The notes: generated by a model not told the origin, from the letters alone. A stretch of 64,000 nt of DNA from Synergistota bacterium (GCA_023450745.1 JAEXGR010000032.1:50294-114293); one strand, 5' to 3'. Shown: positions 44,726-54,013, counted from the first letter of the stretch. Program-made: numbers and translations.

Positions 44726-45163
44726 ATGGGTTTGTTCTCGTATTCTTATGTCTGCATCTCCAATAACCCCAATCTCAAAGGTCATGTACAGTCGCTCGAT
44801 TATCTGGACGGCGGCGCGCTGGACGTTTTATACGCCGGACGCGACCTGATCCACCTCGGTTGGGAGCTGCTTGCCAATCCCCTCTACGGCAACTTCAAAC
44901 CGAATCAGCAGCCATACCGTTCCCTGATCCTCAAAAAGGACTGTTCGCGGGGCGGAGCCATCGACCTCCAGTCTTTAGACCTTATTGAGAACGCGATCAG
45001 GGTCTTTGAGAGTTCGCCGAAGCTTATGCGGCCAGGGGAGCTCACGGAGAGGATTGATAATGACTTCCGTTATCTTGACTTCATCCTCCTGGAAGAGACC
45101 TTCCACCAGTATTCGGTCTTGACGCCTCCGGAAAGACGATATCCGGAAGCGGTAAACAGATAG
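44726..45163 (+). CDS. grdX: GrdX family protein
   Basis: A 145-residue protein of the GrdX family, found at the head of glycine reductase operons but of unknown function. The sequence ISNNPNLKGHVQSLDYLDG, the following DVLYAGRDLIHLGWELL and LANPLYGNFKPNQQPYRSL are typical. No membrane helix or signal is seen. It is the first gene after the glycine riboswitch, with AAAGGCGGTG upstream of the ATG. It precedes grdE by 49 bases. Confidence 0.85.
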   Translation: MGLFSYSYVCISNNPNLKGHVQSLDYLDGGALDVLYAGRDLIHLGWELLANPLYGNFKPNQQPYRSLILKKDCSRGGAIDLQSLDLIENAIRVFESSPKLMRPGELTERIDNDFRYLDFILLEETFHQYSVLTPPERRYPEAVNR

Positions 45164-45212
45164 ACATTCACAGCGCGCTATTTCCCTCAAAAATCATTCA
45201 AGGAGGATCATT

Positions 45213-46508
45213 ATGAAACTCGAACTGCAGAAGGCAAAAGTTAAGAACATCGCATGGGGCGACAAAACCGCCCTTCTTGCCGACGGCACCCTTCAGATCA
45301 ACAAAGAAGAGTTCCTCGCAGCGGCAGCGGACGCAGAACATTTTAAGACCCTGAACGCCGACCTCGCGCGTCCCGGCGAATCGGTTCGTATCTGCCCCGT
45401 CAAAGACGCCATCCAGCCCCGTTACAAGACGGAGGGCGCGGGCCAGGTATTCCCCGGCATGCTCAGCGGCGTGGAGACGGTTGGCAACGGAAAGACCTTC
45501 GTCCTTGACGGCGCGGCCGTCGTCACCTGCGGACGCATCGTCGGATTCCAGGAAGGCATCGTCGACATGAGCGGCGAGGGCGCGAAATACACCCCCTTCT
45601 CCAAGACGATGAACGCCGTGCTCGTGTTCGAACCCGTCGAAGGCATCGAACCCCACGAATATGAAAAGGCCTGCCGCTTGGCCGGCTTCCGCGCCGCGCT
45701 CTACGTCGCCGAAGCCGCCTGGAAGGCCGGCGCCGCCGTGGACGAGACCCAGTCCTACGAGCTCCCCGCCTTCGCGGAAGCCATGAAGGCCTATCCCGGA
45801 CTCCCGAAGGTCGCCTATATCTACATGCTCCAGACGCAGGGCCTTCTCCACGACACCTACGTCTACGGCGTAGACGCGAAGAGGATCATCCCCTCGCTGA
45901 TTCATCCCAACGAGACCATGGACGGCGCGATCGTCTCCGGCAACTGCGTCTCGGCCTGCGACAAGAACAGCACCTATGTTCATCAGAACAACCCCGTCAT
46001 CCGCAGCCTCTACGCGCGTCACGGGGTAGACATCAACTTCATCGGCGTCATCATCACCAATGAGAACGTCACGCTGATGGACAAGCAGCGCAGCTCCTCC
46101 TACGCGGTGAAGCTCGCCTCGATGCTCGGCGTCGACGGCGTCGTCATCAGCGAAGAGGGCTTCGGCAACCCCGACGCCGACCTGATCATGAACTGCCGCA
46201 AGGCGGAGCAGGCCGGTATCAGGACCGCGCTCATCACCGACGAGTACGCGGGCCGCGACGGCGCGAGCCAGTCGCTCGCCGACGCCACGAAAGAGGCCGA
46301 CGCGGTGGTAACGGCGGGCAACGCGAATATGATCGTCGTACTGCCCCCGCAGGAAAAACTCATCGGCTTTACGGACTACACCGACGTTATCGCCGGCGGT
46401 TTCGACGGTTCGCTCAGACCCGACGGATCGATCGAGGTCGAGCTGCAGGCTATCACTGGCGCCACATGTGAGCTGGGCTTCAACCCCCTCAGCGCCAAAA
46501 CCTGGTAG
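45213..46508 (+). CDS. grdE: Glycine reductase component B proprotein, alpha/beta (GrdE)
   Basis: The proprotein of glycine reductase protein B, which binds glycine via a pyruvoyl group and helps reduce it to acetyl phosphate and ammonia. It has 431 residues. The self-cleavage site is seen as GNCVSACDKN with Asn244-Cys245, matching the known Asn-Cys site that yields the alpha and beta subunits and turns the Cys into pyruvoyl. CPVKDAIQPRYKTEGAGQVF and QNNPVIRSLYARHG are conserved around it. AAGGAGG precedes the ATG. It is followed by grdB after 14 bases. Confidence 0.94.
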   Translation: MKLELQKAKVKNIAWGDKTALLADGTLQINKEEFLAAAADAEHFKTLNADLARPGESVRICPVKDAIQPRYKTEGAGQVFPGMLSGVETVGNGKTFVLDGAAVVTCGRIVGFQEGIVDMSGEGAKYTPFSKTMNAVLVFEPVEGIEPHEYEKACRLAGFRAALYVAEAAWKAGAAVDETQSYELPAFAEAMKAYPGLPKVAYIYMLQTQGLLHDTYVYGVDAKRIIPSLIHPNETMDGAIVSGNCVSACDKNSTYVHQNNPVIRSLYARHGVDINFIGVIITNENVTLMDKQRSSSYAVKLASMLGVDGVVISEEGFGNPDADLIMNCRKAEQAGIRTALITDEYAGRDGASQSLADATKEADAVVTAGNANMIVVLPPQEKLIGFTDYTDVIAGGFDGSLRPDGSIEVELQAITGATCELGFNPLSAKTW

Positions 46509-46522
46509 GAGGACGAAAGACA

Positions 46523-47830
46523 ATGACAAAGAAGAGGATCGTACACTACATAAACCAGTTCTTTGCCGGTATCGGCGGAGAAGAAAAGGCTGACGTAAAG
46601 CCCGAGTCACGCCCCGGCGTGGTCGGACCCGGCATGGCGCTTGCCAAAGAGCTTGGCGACGCCGCCGAAGTCGTCGGCACGGTAATCTGCGGCGACGGCT
46701 ACTACGCGGAAAACATGGAATCGGCGACGGAAGAGATACTCAAGCTCATCTCCGCCTTCCAGCCTGACGCGGTCGTCACCGGCCCCGCCTTCAACGCCGG
46801 ACGTTACGGCACCGCCGCCGGCGGCGTCGCCGACGCGGTACAGAAGAAGCTCGGCATCCCCGCGATCTCCGGCATGTACGAGGAGAACCCCGGAGCCGAC
46901 ATGTTCAAAAAATCCGTCTTCATCGTTCCGACGGCGGACAGCGCGCGCGGCATCAAGACGGCCGTTCCCGCGATGGCGAAGCTCGTCCTCAAAGTTCTGG
47001 AGACGGAAGGCAACCCCGGCTCGCCCGAAGAGGCCGGCTACATGACCCGCGGCGTGCGCGTCAACTTCTTCCAGGACAAGCCCGGAGCCGACCGCGCCGT
47101 TGAGATGCTCGTCAAGAAGCTCAAGGGCGAAGAATTCACGACAGAATATCCGATGCCCAGCTTTGACCGCGTCGCCCCCGGCGAAGCCATCAAAGACCTT
47201 AAAAACGCGACGATCGCGCTCGTCACCTCCGGCGGCATCGTGCCGAAGGGCAACCCCGACCATATCGAATCCTCAAGCGCGATGAAGTTCGGCACCTACG
47301 ACATCGAGGGCGTACAGACGGCGGACGGCGAGCATTACGCGACGGCGCACGGCGGATATGACCCGACCTACGCGAACGCCGACCCGAACAGAGTCCTTCC
47401 CGTCGACGTGCTCCGCGAGATGGAAAAAGAGGGCGTCTTCAAGAAGCTTTACAGATACTTCTCCACGACGGTCGGCAACGGCACCTCGATCGCCAACGCG
47501 AAGAAGTTCGGCACCGCCATCGGCGAACAGCTCAAAAAAGACGGAGTTGACGCCGTGATCCTCACCTCCACTTGAGGAACCTGCACTCGTTGCGGTGCAA
47601 CGATGGTCAAAGCAATTGAAGCCTTTGGTATTCCCGTGGTACATATCTGCACGATCGTCCCCATCTCCCAGACGGTTGGCGCCAACCGCATAGTACCTGC
47701 GGTCGCCATCCCCTATCCCCTCGGCGACGTCAACAAGAATCCCGCGGAGGAGAAGCATATCCGCCGCGCGATCCTGGAGAAAGCGATGAAGGCCCTCCAG
47801 ACGCCGATATCGGAGCAGACAGTATTTTAA
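46523..47830 (+). CDS. grdB: Glycine reductase component B selenoprotein, gamma subunit (GrdB)
   Basis: The selenocysteine subunit of protein B (435 residues). TGA at 47573-47575 is read as Sec351 in the motif UGTCTRCG (UxxCxxC), and the frame continues to TAA at 47828-47830 with the conserved AIPYPLGDVNKNPAEEKHIR. The N-terminus VHYINQFFAGIGGEEKADV is family-typical. The selenocysteine attacks the substrate carbon to give a Se-carboxymethyl product on GrdA. A SECIS-like hairpin lies just downstream of the UGA. A conventional reading would wrongly stop at residue 350. GGAGG precedes the ATG. Confidence 0.94.
47587..47603 (+). promoter_or_regulatory. Bacterial SECIS hairpin of grdB
   Basis: TCGTTGC (47587-47593) pairs perfectly with GCAACGA (47597-47603) around a GGT loop. 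The loop begins 18 bases after the UGA, within the 16-37 base window expected for SelB-recognised bacterial SECIS elements. Confidence 0.82.
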
Positions 47831-47842
47831 AATCAAGCGATA

Positions 47843-47882
47843 AAAAAATGAGGGACGGCTTTCTCGCGTCCCTCATTTTTTA
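47843..47882 (+). terminator. Intrinsic terminator after grdB
   Basis: AAAAAATGAGGGAC (47843-47856) pairs with GTCCCTCATTTTTT (47868-47881) around an 11-base loop, ending in six T. It closes the grdX-grdE-grdB operon. Confidence 0.9.
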
Positions 47883-48042
47883 TGCCCGCGTTTCAGCGCG
47901 CGTATTCCTTGCGCTGTTTTTGCTATTTTTACGGTAAAAAAATAAAACATCTTTTTCTTCTTTTGAGTAGACTGATTTTACCGGCGTTTTTACAGGCGGG
48001 CCGGGCGTTCATAAAGAGACGCTGTCAGTAAGGGGTGTGGGG

Positions 48043-48897
48043 ATGTTGGCGCTTTGCTATTATAACGGAAGGTTCTCATCTATATCGGAATGCGCGCTGC
48101 CATTGACGGACATGGCGGTCCAGCGCGGCGTCGGGGTCTTTGAGTCGATTAGAGTCTATGACGGCTTGCCGTTCGCGCTGCGGCGGCATATCGAAAGGCT
48201 CGCGGAGAGCGCCGCCGGAGCGGGGATTATGGCGGCGTCTGTTATTGAAAAACTTCCGGCGGTCATCCGCGAAGGGCTGGCGCGTCCGGAGAACAAAAGC
48301 TTTGACGGCCTCGTCAAGCCTTATATCACCGGCGGCGACGTGAACGACGGCGGACGTTTTCCCGCGCCGCGCTTTTTTGCCGTCTTTGACGAGGTGCACA
48401 AGCTGACGGAAGCGGAGCGGCAAAGCGGAATCGTCCTGGAGCCGAACCGCGTCTCGCGTCCCTTCCCGCTCATCAAGAGTACGAATTACCTCCCCGCCTT
48501 TGTTCCTCTTGCAAAGGCTCCGGCGGGAGTTTTTGAGACGCTTTACATCACCGACGACGGTGAAATCACCGAGGCGATGAGCAGCAATTTCTTCATCTGC
48601 AAGGAGGGCCGGATAATCACGGCTCCGGCGGGCCGCGTGCTCGCGGGGGTGACGCGCGAAATCGTCCTCGCCCTTGCGCGGGAGAGCGGCTATCAGGTGG
48701 AGGAGCGCTGCCCGCGCGAAAGCGAGCTGGCCGAGGCGGACGAAGCCTTTGTCACGGGCACGGTCAAAGAGCTGCGCTCCGTCGTGCGCGTAGGCGCGCG
48801 TCAGATCGGCAATGGCCGCCCGGGGCCGACAGCCCGGGAGCTGCACCGCCTCTTTGTTGAAAATCGGGGCCGCTGGCTGGAAAAGCCCGAAAAATAG
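48043..48897 (+). CDS. Class IV PLP aminotransferase (IlvE/PabC-like)
   Basis: A 284-residue fold-type IV PLP enzyme (branched-chain or D-amino-acid aminotransferase, or aminodeoxychorismate lyase). The catalytic lysine is in PLIKSTNYLPA, the phosphate site in ITEAMSSNFFICKEGRIITA and the late GVTREIVLALA. FESIRVYDGLPFALRRHIER is the conserved N-terminal arm. I chose ATG 48043, where AAGGGG is 7 bases upstream; a GTG at 48037 is also possible. It stands alone between terminators, between the two grd modules. Substrate cannot be assigned. Confidence 0.85.
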   Translation: MLALCYYNGRFSSISECALPLTDMAVQRGVGVFESIRVYDGLPFALRRHIERLAESAAGAGIMAASVIEKLPAVIREGLARPENKSFDGLVKPYITGGDVNDGGRFPAPRFFAVFDEVHKLTEAERQSGIVLEPNRVSRPFPLIKSTNYLPAFVPLAKAPAGVFETLYITDDGEITEAMSSNFFICKEGRIITAPAGRVLAGVTREIVLALARESGYQVEERCPRESELAEADEAFVTGTVKELRSVVRVGARQIGNGRPGPTARELHRLFVENRGRWLEKPEK

Positions 48898-48939
48898 CGG
48901 CCCCCTGCCGTTGTTTTTCTTCCTCATAAATCCTTCTGT

Positions 48940-48990
48940 CAGCTCGTCCCGCCGGCTTGCGGTTTTCAAGCGGCGGGACGAGCTGTTTTT
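48940..48990 (+). terminator. Intrinsic terminator after the class IV aminotransferase
   Basis: A ~19-bp stem (48940-48959 with about 48967-48985, one bulge) including CAGCTCGTCCCGCC and GGCGGGACGAGCTG, followed by five T. Confidence 0.88.
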
Positions 48991-49070
48991 ATCAGGCGCG
49001 CCCCGCAAAGCCCGGTGAAAAACGTCCGGCCGCTGATGGCCCTTACCCGTAAAGGCGGGAAATGGCCGTC

Positions 49071-49094
49071 AGCGGCGTCCCCGCCGCTTTTTTA
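49071..49094 (+). terminator. Second intrinsic terminator upstream of the second grd module
   Basis: AGCGGCG (49071-49077) pairs with CGCCGCT (49082-49088) around TCCC, followed by a run of T to 49094. A longer GC stem overlaps just upstream (49030-49075). It insulates the grdE2 module. Confidence 0.78.
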
Positions 49095-49542
49095 AGATAT
49101 GGTATACAGTAACGGCAGATTCATTTATTAACTTTTACCTGACGCGGCATACATATGTAAAGCATAAATATCGAAAATTACGTAATATCTTTATTTCACA
49201 ACTGGTGGGCCCCACGCCCCGTCCAAGCGGGCGTAAACGCTGTAAATCCTGTCGTACTAAGGAAAACCGGGCATGTAAAAACAACCTTCCTTCATGAGAG
49301 CGCCAGCGGGTCCGGTAATTTAATGCGCCGATTTTGGTATTTTTATGGCAATAACCAAAAACATGATTTTCCTCTTATTTTGTATACTGAACACAGGTTG
49401 TAGTAGAAAAAGCTTTTTGCTCCGCCGTGACCGGTCAAAAGTATTTAAGTGGCGAAAAGCCTTTTATTAGGCGCAAAAATTTAGTCCGAGCATGTTACAG
49501 GCGTTTATGAAAAATATGAGGAGTGTGAAAAAATTGGAGCAT

Positions 49543-50853
49543 ATGAAGAAACTGAGAATAGGTAATTTTCATGTCAAGGATATCGTCTTTGGCGAAAAAA
49601 CCTCATTCAAAAATGGTGTGCTCACCGTTAACAAGGAAGAGGCGATCGCTTCCCTGGACCCGGATCGCGAACTGAAGAACATTGAACTATATATCGTCCA
49701 CCCCGGCGATAAGACGCGAATCCTGCCCTGCAAGGTTGGCCTGGAGCCGCGTTTCCGTCCTGACGGCCGCGCCACTTTCCCCGGCGTAACCGGCGGCCTG
49801 ACGATTGAGAGCTGCGGCGACGGCGACCTCTACGCGATGAAGGGCATCAGCGTCATCGCCTGCGGCAAGTACTCACAGGCGGCGGAAGGCATGCTTGATA
49901 TGAGCGGCCCGGGCGCGGAGCACTCCATGTTTGCTAAAATGGTCAACTTGGTGGTATATGCGGAACTGGTCAACCCGACCAAACTGGATCAGCCCTTCAG
50001 GAACGAAGCGCCTCTGAAGATGGCCGCCCACTATCTGGCGGATTATGTGGCGACCTCCCTTAAAGGACAGGAGCCGGAAGACTGGGAATGCTACGAGCTC
50101 GAGCCCGGCGCCGCCGAAGCGGAAAAGAAGGGGCTGCCGAGAGTCGCCCTCTTCCTGCAGATCAAGGCCCAGGTCGGTAAAGATAAATTTTTCAACGAGA
50201 GAATCTTCGGCATCGACTGCGAAAACATGCTGCCGTTCCTTGTTCATCCGAACGCGGTGTTCGACGGCGAAATCACCAACATGGGCGGGCTGTACGGCGA
50301 AGGCTACTGCACCTACAGCTATCAGAACCAGCCGGTGGTCAAGCGTCTCTATCAGGAGCACGGCAAGACCGTCAACTTTGTGGGCGTGATTCCCTTTGCC
50401 GTCGACGTGCCCAACCACTTCAAGCAGGCCGTAAAGGTCGCGGGCGGCGAGCTCGCCTCCATGCTGAAGCTGGACGGCGCGATCATCTCCTCCGTCGCCG
50501 GCGGCAGCAACTATGACGTCGACTTCTTCTTTATGTGCTCCGAACTCGAACATCGCGGCATTAAGACCGTCGGCCTGACGCCGGAACACAGCGGCAAGTC
50601 GATGCTCGATCCCATCGCCGACGCGATCGTCTCTGTCGGCGACTCCGGCACGGTCTTTGAGTTCCCCCCCATGGAGAACGTGATCGGCGACCTTGCTTCC
50701 GTGACGCGCGACTTCTATCACGCCGCCTGGACCGCCCATGAAAAGTACGGCCCCAGCCTGCGTCCGGACGGTTCTTTGATCGTCAACGGCTGCATGATCG
50801 TTGACAGCACCAACAACGCGGGCTTCACGACGAAGACCGTGAAGGATTATTAA
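49543..50853 (+). CDS. GrdE-like component B protein lacking the pyruvoyl cysteine
   Basis: A 436-residue paralogue of GrdE/GrdG/GrdI (component B alpha/beta proproteins). The shared framework is clear: VHPGDKTRILPCKVGLEPRF, LDMSGPGAEHSMFAK, IFGIDCENMLPFLVHPNAVF and YQNQPVVKRLYQEHGK. Where GrdE has Asn-Cys (GNCVSAC), this protein reads DGEITNMGGLYGEGYC, with Gly/Met in place of the Cys. The only nearby Cys is about nine residues downstream. A pyruvoyl group by the usual route is therefore not expected. The start is uncertain: ATG 49543 aligns with GrdE; TTG 49534 has a better-spaced AGGAG; the frame is open to 49492. A selenoprotein partner follows after 28 bases. Confidence 0.85.
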   Translation: MKKLRIGNFHVKDIVFGEKTSFKNGVLTVNKEEAIASLDPDRELKNIELYIVHPGDKTRILPCKVGLEPRFRPDGRATFPGVTGGLTIESCGDGDLYAMKGISVIACGKYSQAAEGMLDMSGPGAEHSMFAKMVNLVVYAELVNPTKLDQPFRNEAPLKMAAHYLADYVATSLKGQEPEDWECYELEPGAAEAEKKGLPRVALFLQIKAQVGKDKFFNERIFGIDCENMLPFLVHPNAVFDGEITNMGGLYGEGYCTYSYQNQPVVKRLYQEHGKTVNFVGVIPFAVDVPNHFKQAVKVAGGELASMLKLDGAIISSVAGGSNYDVDFFFMCSELEHRGIKTVGLTPEHSGKSMLDPIADAIVSVGDSGTVFEFPPMENVIGDLASVTRDFYHAAWTAHEKYGPSLRPDGSLIVNGCMIVDSTNNAGFTTKTVKDY

Positions 50854-50881
50854 AGAATATCTTCAGAAGGAGGATAGCAAA

Positions 50882-52180
50882 ATGAAAAAAGCAATATTTT
50901 ACATCAACCAGTTCTTTGGCGGCGTAGGCGGAGAAAATGACGCCGACTTTGAGCCTGTTATCAAAGAAGGAGCCGTAGGGCCGGCGCTGGGCCTGCAGGC
51001 GGAGTTAAAAGACGTAAAAATCACGCATACCGTGATCTGCGGCGACAACTTCATGGCCAGCCATAAAGAAGAGGCGCTCAAGCGCGTCGCGGAATTTCTC
51101 GCGGGCAAGGAATTCGACCTCCTCCTCGCGGGACCGGCGTTCAGCTCTGGACGTTACGGCGTCTGCTGCGGCGAAATGTGCAAATTCGCGCATGATACAT
51201 ATGGTGTGCCCGCCGTTACGAGCATGAACGAAGAAAACCCCGGCGTCGCGCTCTTCATGGAAGAGCCTTTCTACATCATGAAGGGCAGCCGCAGCGCGGC
51301 CAAGATGCGCCAGGATTTAAGCGCCATGGCGGCGCTTGCCAACAAGATCGTAGCCGGTGAAGAGATCCTCTGGGCGGATGCCGAAGGGTATTTCTCCCAC
51401 GGTCTCAGGAAAGAGGTCTTCGCTGATAAATCCGCGGCGGACCGTTCGGTGGACATGCTTCTGGACAAGCTCGCCGGCAGGCCCTTCGTGACGGAGCTGA
51501 AGATCGAACCGCGCGACAACGTCGTCCCGTCGAAGGCGATCGAAGACCTGAGCAAGGCGAAGGTGGCCTTTATCTGCACCGGCGGCATGGTGCCCCTCGG
51601 CAACCCCGACCGTATCCCCGGCGGCACCTGCTCGATCTGGAAGACCTACGATATTTCCGACAAAAAGGTTCTGAAGCAGGGAGATTTCTACAGCGTCCAC
51701 TGCGGCATCAATACGGACTTCGTCAACGCCAATCCCGAAGTAATGTTCCCGCTGTCCTCGCTCAGAGAGTTTGAAAACAGCGGCGAGCTCGGCAAGCTTG
51801 ACGATAAATTCTACTCCACCACCGGCAACCTCGCCACCCTTAAGGACGGCCGCCGGATGGGCGCGGAGATCGCGGAAGCTCTCAAAGCCGAGGCGGTAGA
51901 CGGCGCGATCCTGGTCAGCACCTGAGGCAGCTGCACTCGTTGCGGCGCAACGATGGTAAAAGAAATAGACCGCGCGGGAATTCCTATCGTTCACATCACC
52001 AACCTTACGCCTGTCGCCAAGGTAACGGGCAGCAACCGTATCATCCCGGGAATCGGGCTTGTTTCTCCGTGCAGCGACGTGCTGCTTTCGGCGGAAGACC
52101 AGAAAATCATGCAGAAGAAGTTCATGGAACGCGCGCTTAAGGCGATCTCTACGGATATCACGGAGCAGACGTTCTTCTAA
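50882..52180 (+). CDS. GrdB/GrdF/GrdH-like component B selenoprotein
   Basis: The selenoprotein partner of the preceding gene (432 residues). TGA at 51923-51925 is Sec348 in UGSCTRCG, and the frame continues to TAA 52178-52180. VFYINQFFGGVGGENDADF-like and LLAGPAFSSGRYGVCCGEMC match the GrdB family, but it is clearly diverged from the glycine-specific copy at 46.5 kb. It is probably specific for another substrate (sarcosine, betaine or unknown). GGAGG precedes the ATG. It is followed by a terminator and then an antiporter gene. Confidence 0.9.
51937..51953 (+). promoter_or_regulatory. Bacterial SECIS hairpin of the second GrdB-like gene
   Basis: TCGTTGC (51937-51943) pairs with GCAACGA (51947-51953) around a GGC loop. 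The loop starts 18 bases after the UGA, the same geometry as the other grdB. Confidence 0.82.
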
Positions 52181-52189
52181 GAGAATTAG

Positions 52190-52221
52190 CGGGGCCTTGT
52201 CTTGTGACGGGGCCCCGTTTT
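52190..52221 (+). terminator. Intrinsic terminator after the second GrdB-like gene
   Basis: CGGGGCC (52190-52196) pairs with GGCCCCG (52211-52217), followed by TTTT. The loop is about 14 bases, so strength is moderate. Confidence 0.65.
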
Positions 52222-52310
52222 CCGCTGCCGAGAGCGGCGCCGCTTTTTCTGAAAATGACAATAAGAGAGTAATTCCTTTCGATATAGAGAAATGATGGGA
52301 GCTTTTGTGT

Positions 52311-53798
52311 ATGAAAAGTGCAGGCAAAGAAGTAATACGCCATAAAAATCCGACGGTAATGATTGCGCTTATCCCAGTTGTGTTTCTGTTAGTTTTGTTG
52401 TTGCTGACTCTGTTTGTATGGAAGGGACAGCCGCAAATACCGCTTATCCTTGCCGCGATGGTGACTTCCATAGTCGGTTATTACTTGGGCTTCTCATGGT
52501 CCGAGATCGAGGGCTACATGATTCAGACGCTGACGAAATCGTTCCAGGCGTGTCTGATTCTGCTGGCGGTCGGCATGCTCATCGGCATCTGGCTCCTCTC
52601 GGGGACGGTTCCGACCATGATCTATTACGGGCTGGAGTTTTTAAATCCTAAATATTTCTTGGTAATCGCGACGATTATCTGCTGTATCGTCTCCGTCGCC
52701 ACCGGCAGTTCCTGGACGACGGCGGGCACAGTGGGCGTGGCGTTTACCGGTATCGGCGCGGGGCTCGGCATTCCCCCGGCAATGGTCGCCGGCGCGATTG
52801 TTTCCGGCGCGTACTTTGGCGATAAAATGTCGCCGCTGTCCGATACGACGAATTTAGCGCCCGCCATGGCTGAATGCAACCTCTTCGACCACATCCAGCA
52901 CATGCTTTACACCACCGGTCCGACCATGGTCATCGCCCTGATCCTGTACTTTATCTTGGGGCTGCGCTATGGCGGCGGCGCCGTCGACACCGCGCAGATC
53001 GACGAAATTTTGGCGGCGATCGAGGGATCGTATAACATCAATATATTGCTGCTGCTTCCCCCCGTGCTGGTCGTCCTTATGGTCGTGAAAAAGATTCCGG
53101 CGATTCCCGGGCTTTTTGGCGGCATCATGCTGGGGGTCGTCTTCTACTTTGTGTTCCAAAAGGGCGACGCTTCGATGATGGAGGCCGCAGGCAAGGCCAT
53201 GTACGCGCTCCATTACGGCACCGTATCCGAAACGGGCCAGCCGCTGGTCGACAAGCTGTTTACGCGCGGCGGCTATAACTCCATGATGTGGACCATCTCC
53301 CTTATCATCGCGTCTATGTGCTTTGGCGGCGCCATGGAAGTGACGGGCTGCCTTCAGACGCTGACGACCTCGCTGCTGAAATTTGTTAAAAGCACGGGCG
53401 GCCTGGTGCTGGCTACGATCTGCTCCTGCCTGTTCGTGGACGTCATCTCGGGCTCCCAGTATCTGTCGATCGTAATCCCCGGCCGGATGTACCGGCTTGA
53501 ATTCCGGAAAAGGGGCCTGCATCCCAAAAACCTCTCCCGCTGCCTTGAAGACGCGGGGACGCTCGCTTCGCCTCTGATTCCGTGGAACACGGGCGGCGCC
53601 TTTATGTATCAGACATTGGGCGTCAATCCCTTCGTATTCCTGCCGTACGCTTTCCTCAACATAATCAACCCGCTAGTCTCAATCTTCTACGGATTCACGG
53701 GCATTACGATGGAAAAGCTGCCGCCGGAAGAGCTGGCGAAGATAGACCAGGAGATCAAAGAAGCGGCGGAAAGAGAAAAGGCGGAGGCAAGGGCTTAA
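52311..53798 (+). CDS. nhaC: NhaC-family sodium/proton antiporter
   Basis: A 495-residue antiporter with ~12 helices. Family motifs are FLVIATIICCIVSVATGSSW, GIGAGLGIPPAMVAGAIVSG and AYFGDKMSPLSDTTNLAPAM, with the charged residues expected in the transport core. I chose ATG 52311, where GGGAG is 9 bases upstream; TTG 52305 is the alternative. It is placed in the second reductase module. It may couple substrate uptake to sodium balance, or transport a substrate such as malate/lactate as some NhaC relatives do. Confidence 0.85.
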   Translation: MKSAGKEVIRHKNPTVMIALIPVVFLLVLLLLTLFVWKGQPQIPLILAAMVTSIVGYYLGFSWSEIEGYMIQTLTKSFQACLILLAVGMLIGIWLLSGTVPTMIYYGLEFLNPKYFLVIATIICCIVSVATGSSWTTAGTVGVAFTGIGAGLGIPPAMVAGAIVSGAYFGDKMSPLSDTTNLAPAMAECNLFDHIQHMLYTTGPTMVIALILYFILGLRYGGGAVDTAQIDEILAAIEGSYNINILLLLPPVLVVLMVVKKIPAIPGLFGGIMLGVVFYFVFQKGDASMMEAAGKAMYALHYGTVSETGQPLVDKLFTRGGYNSMMWTISLIIASMCFGGAMEVTGCLQTLTTSLLKFVKSTGGLVLATICSCLFVDVISGSQYLSIVIPGRMYRLEFRKRGLHPKNLSRCLEDAGTLASPLIPWNTGGAFMYQTLGVNPFVFLPYAFLNIINPLVSIFYGFTGITMEKLPPEELAKIDQEIKEAAEREKAEARA

Positions 53799-53819
53799 CT
53801 CGGAACCGCGCAGGATAAA

Positions 53820-53858
53820 TCCGGGGAGGCGTTTCAGATTGAAAACGCCTTCCCCGGT
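53820..53858 (+). terminator. Hairpin after nhaC (no T-tract)
   Basis: CCGGGGAGGCGTTT pairs with AAACGCCTTCCCCGG with one G-U pair, around a short loop. The right side is followed by TAGC rather than a T-run, so it may be an mRNA-stabilising hairpin rather than a terminator. Confidence 0.5.
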
Positions 53859-53951
53859 AGCATTCAGCCGGCGGCCGGGAAAAAGTGATACTAAACGTGC
53901 CAGCAGTAAGGAGGCGATATAGAAAAGACCGGTATATTTATTGATTGCTGC

Positions 53952-54013
53952 GTGTTGGTAGAGTCACCTTCTTACACGAACGGTGCGTAAGAAGATAACT
54001 CTGAGGGTAACAC
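53952..54013 (+). promoter_or_regulatory. Nested hairpin leader of the TAXI-TRAP operon
   Basis: Three co-linear pairings are visible: GTGTT (53952-53956) with AACAC, GAGT with ACTC, and CTTCTTAC with GTAAGAAG as an 8-bp inner stem. The inner part is also a near-palindrome TTCTTACnC...GnGTAAGAA, which a DNA-binding protein could use as an operator. It sits ~25 bases before the transporter start. Confidence 0.5.

Larger units (their letters stand above)
48898..49542. other. Gene-free leader region of the second grd module
   Basis: 645 bases without a gene. It holds two terminators (48940-48990 and 49071-49094) and then AT-rich sequence. Next is a GC hairpin-prone block at about 49205-49315, which includes ACGCCC...GGGCGT (49209-49230) and AAGGA...TCCTT pairings. 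TATACT lies at 49383-49388, but no good -35 is visible. This may be a structured leader, but I do not recognise a known riboswitch. Confidence 0.45.

Noticed and set aside
46523..47575. GrdB read as a 350-residue protein ending at TGA, plus a separate 75-residue gene downstream
   Set aside because: The TGA sits at the known Sec site of GrdB, with UxxCxxC and a SECIS hairpin; the two parts are one gene.
49543..50853. PrdA (D-proline reductase proprotein)
   Set aside because: PrdA is considerably longer and has a different organisation; the sequence follows GrdE throughout, and the partner is GrdB-like rather than PrdB.
50882..51925. Second GrdB-like gene as truncated or frameshifted
   Set aside because: The same TGA-Sec arrangement and hairpin apply; the frame is intact to 52180.
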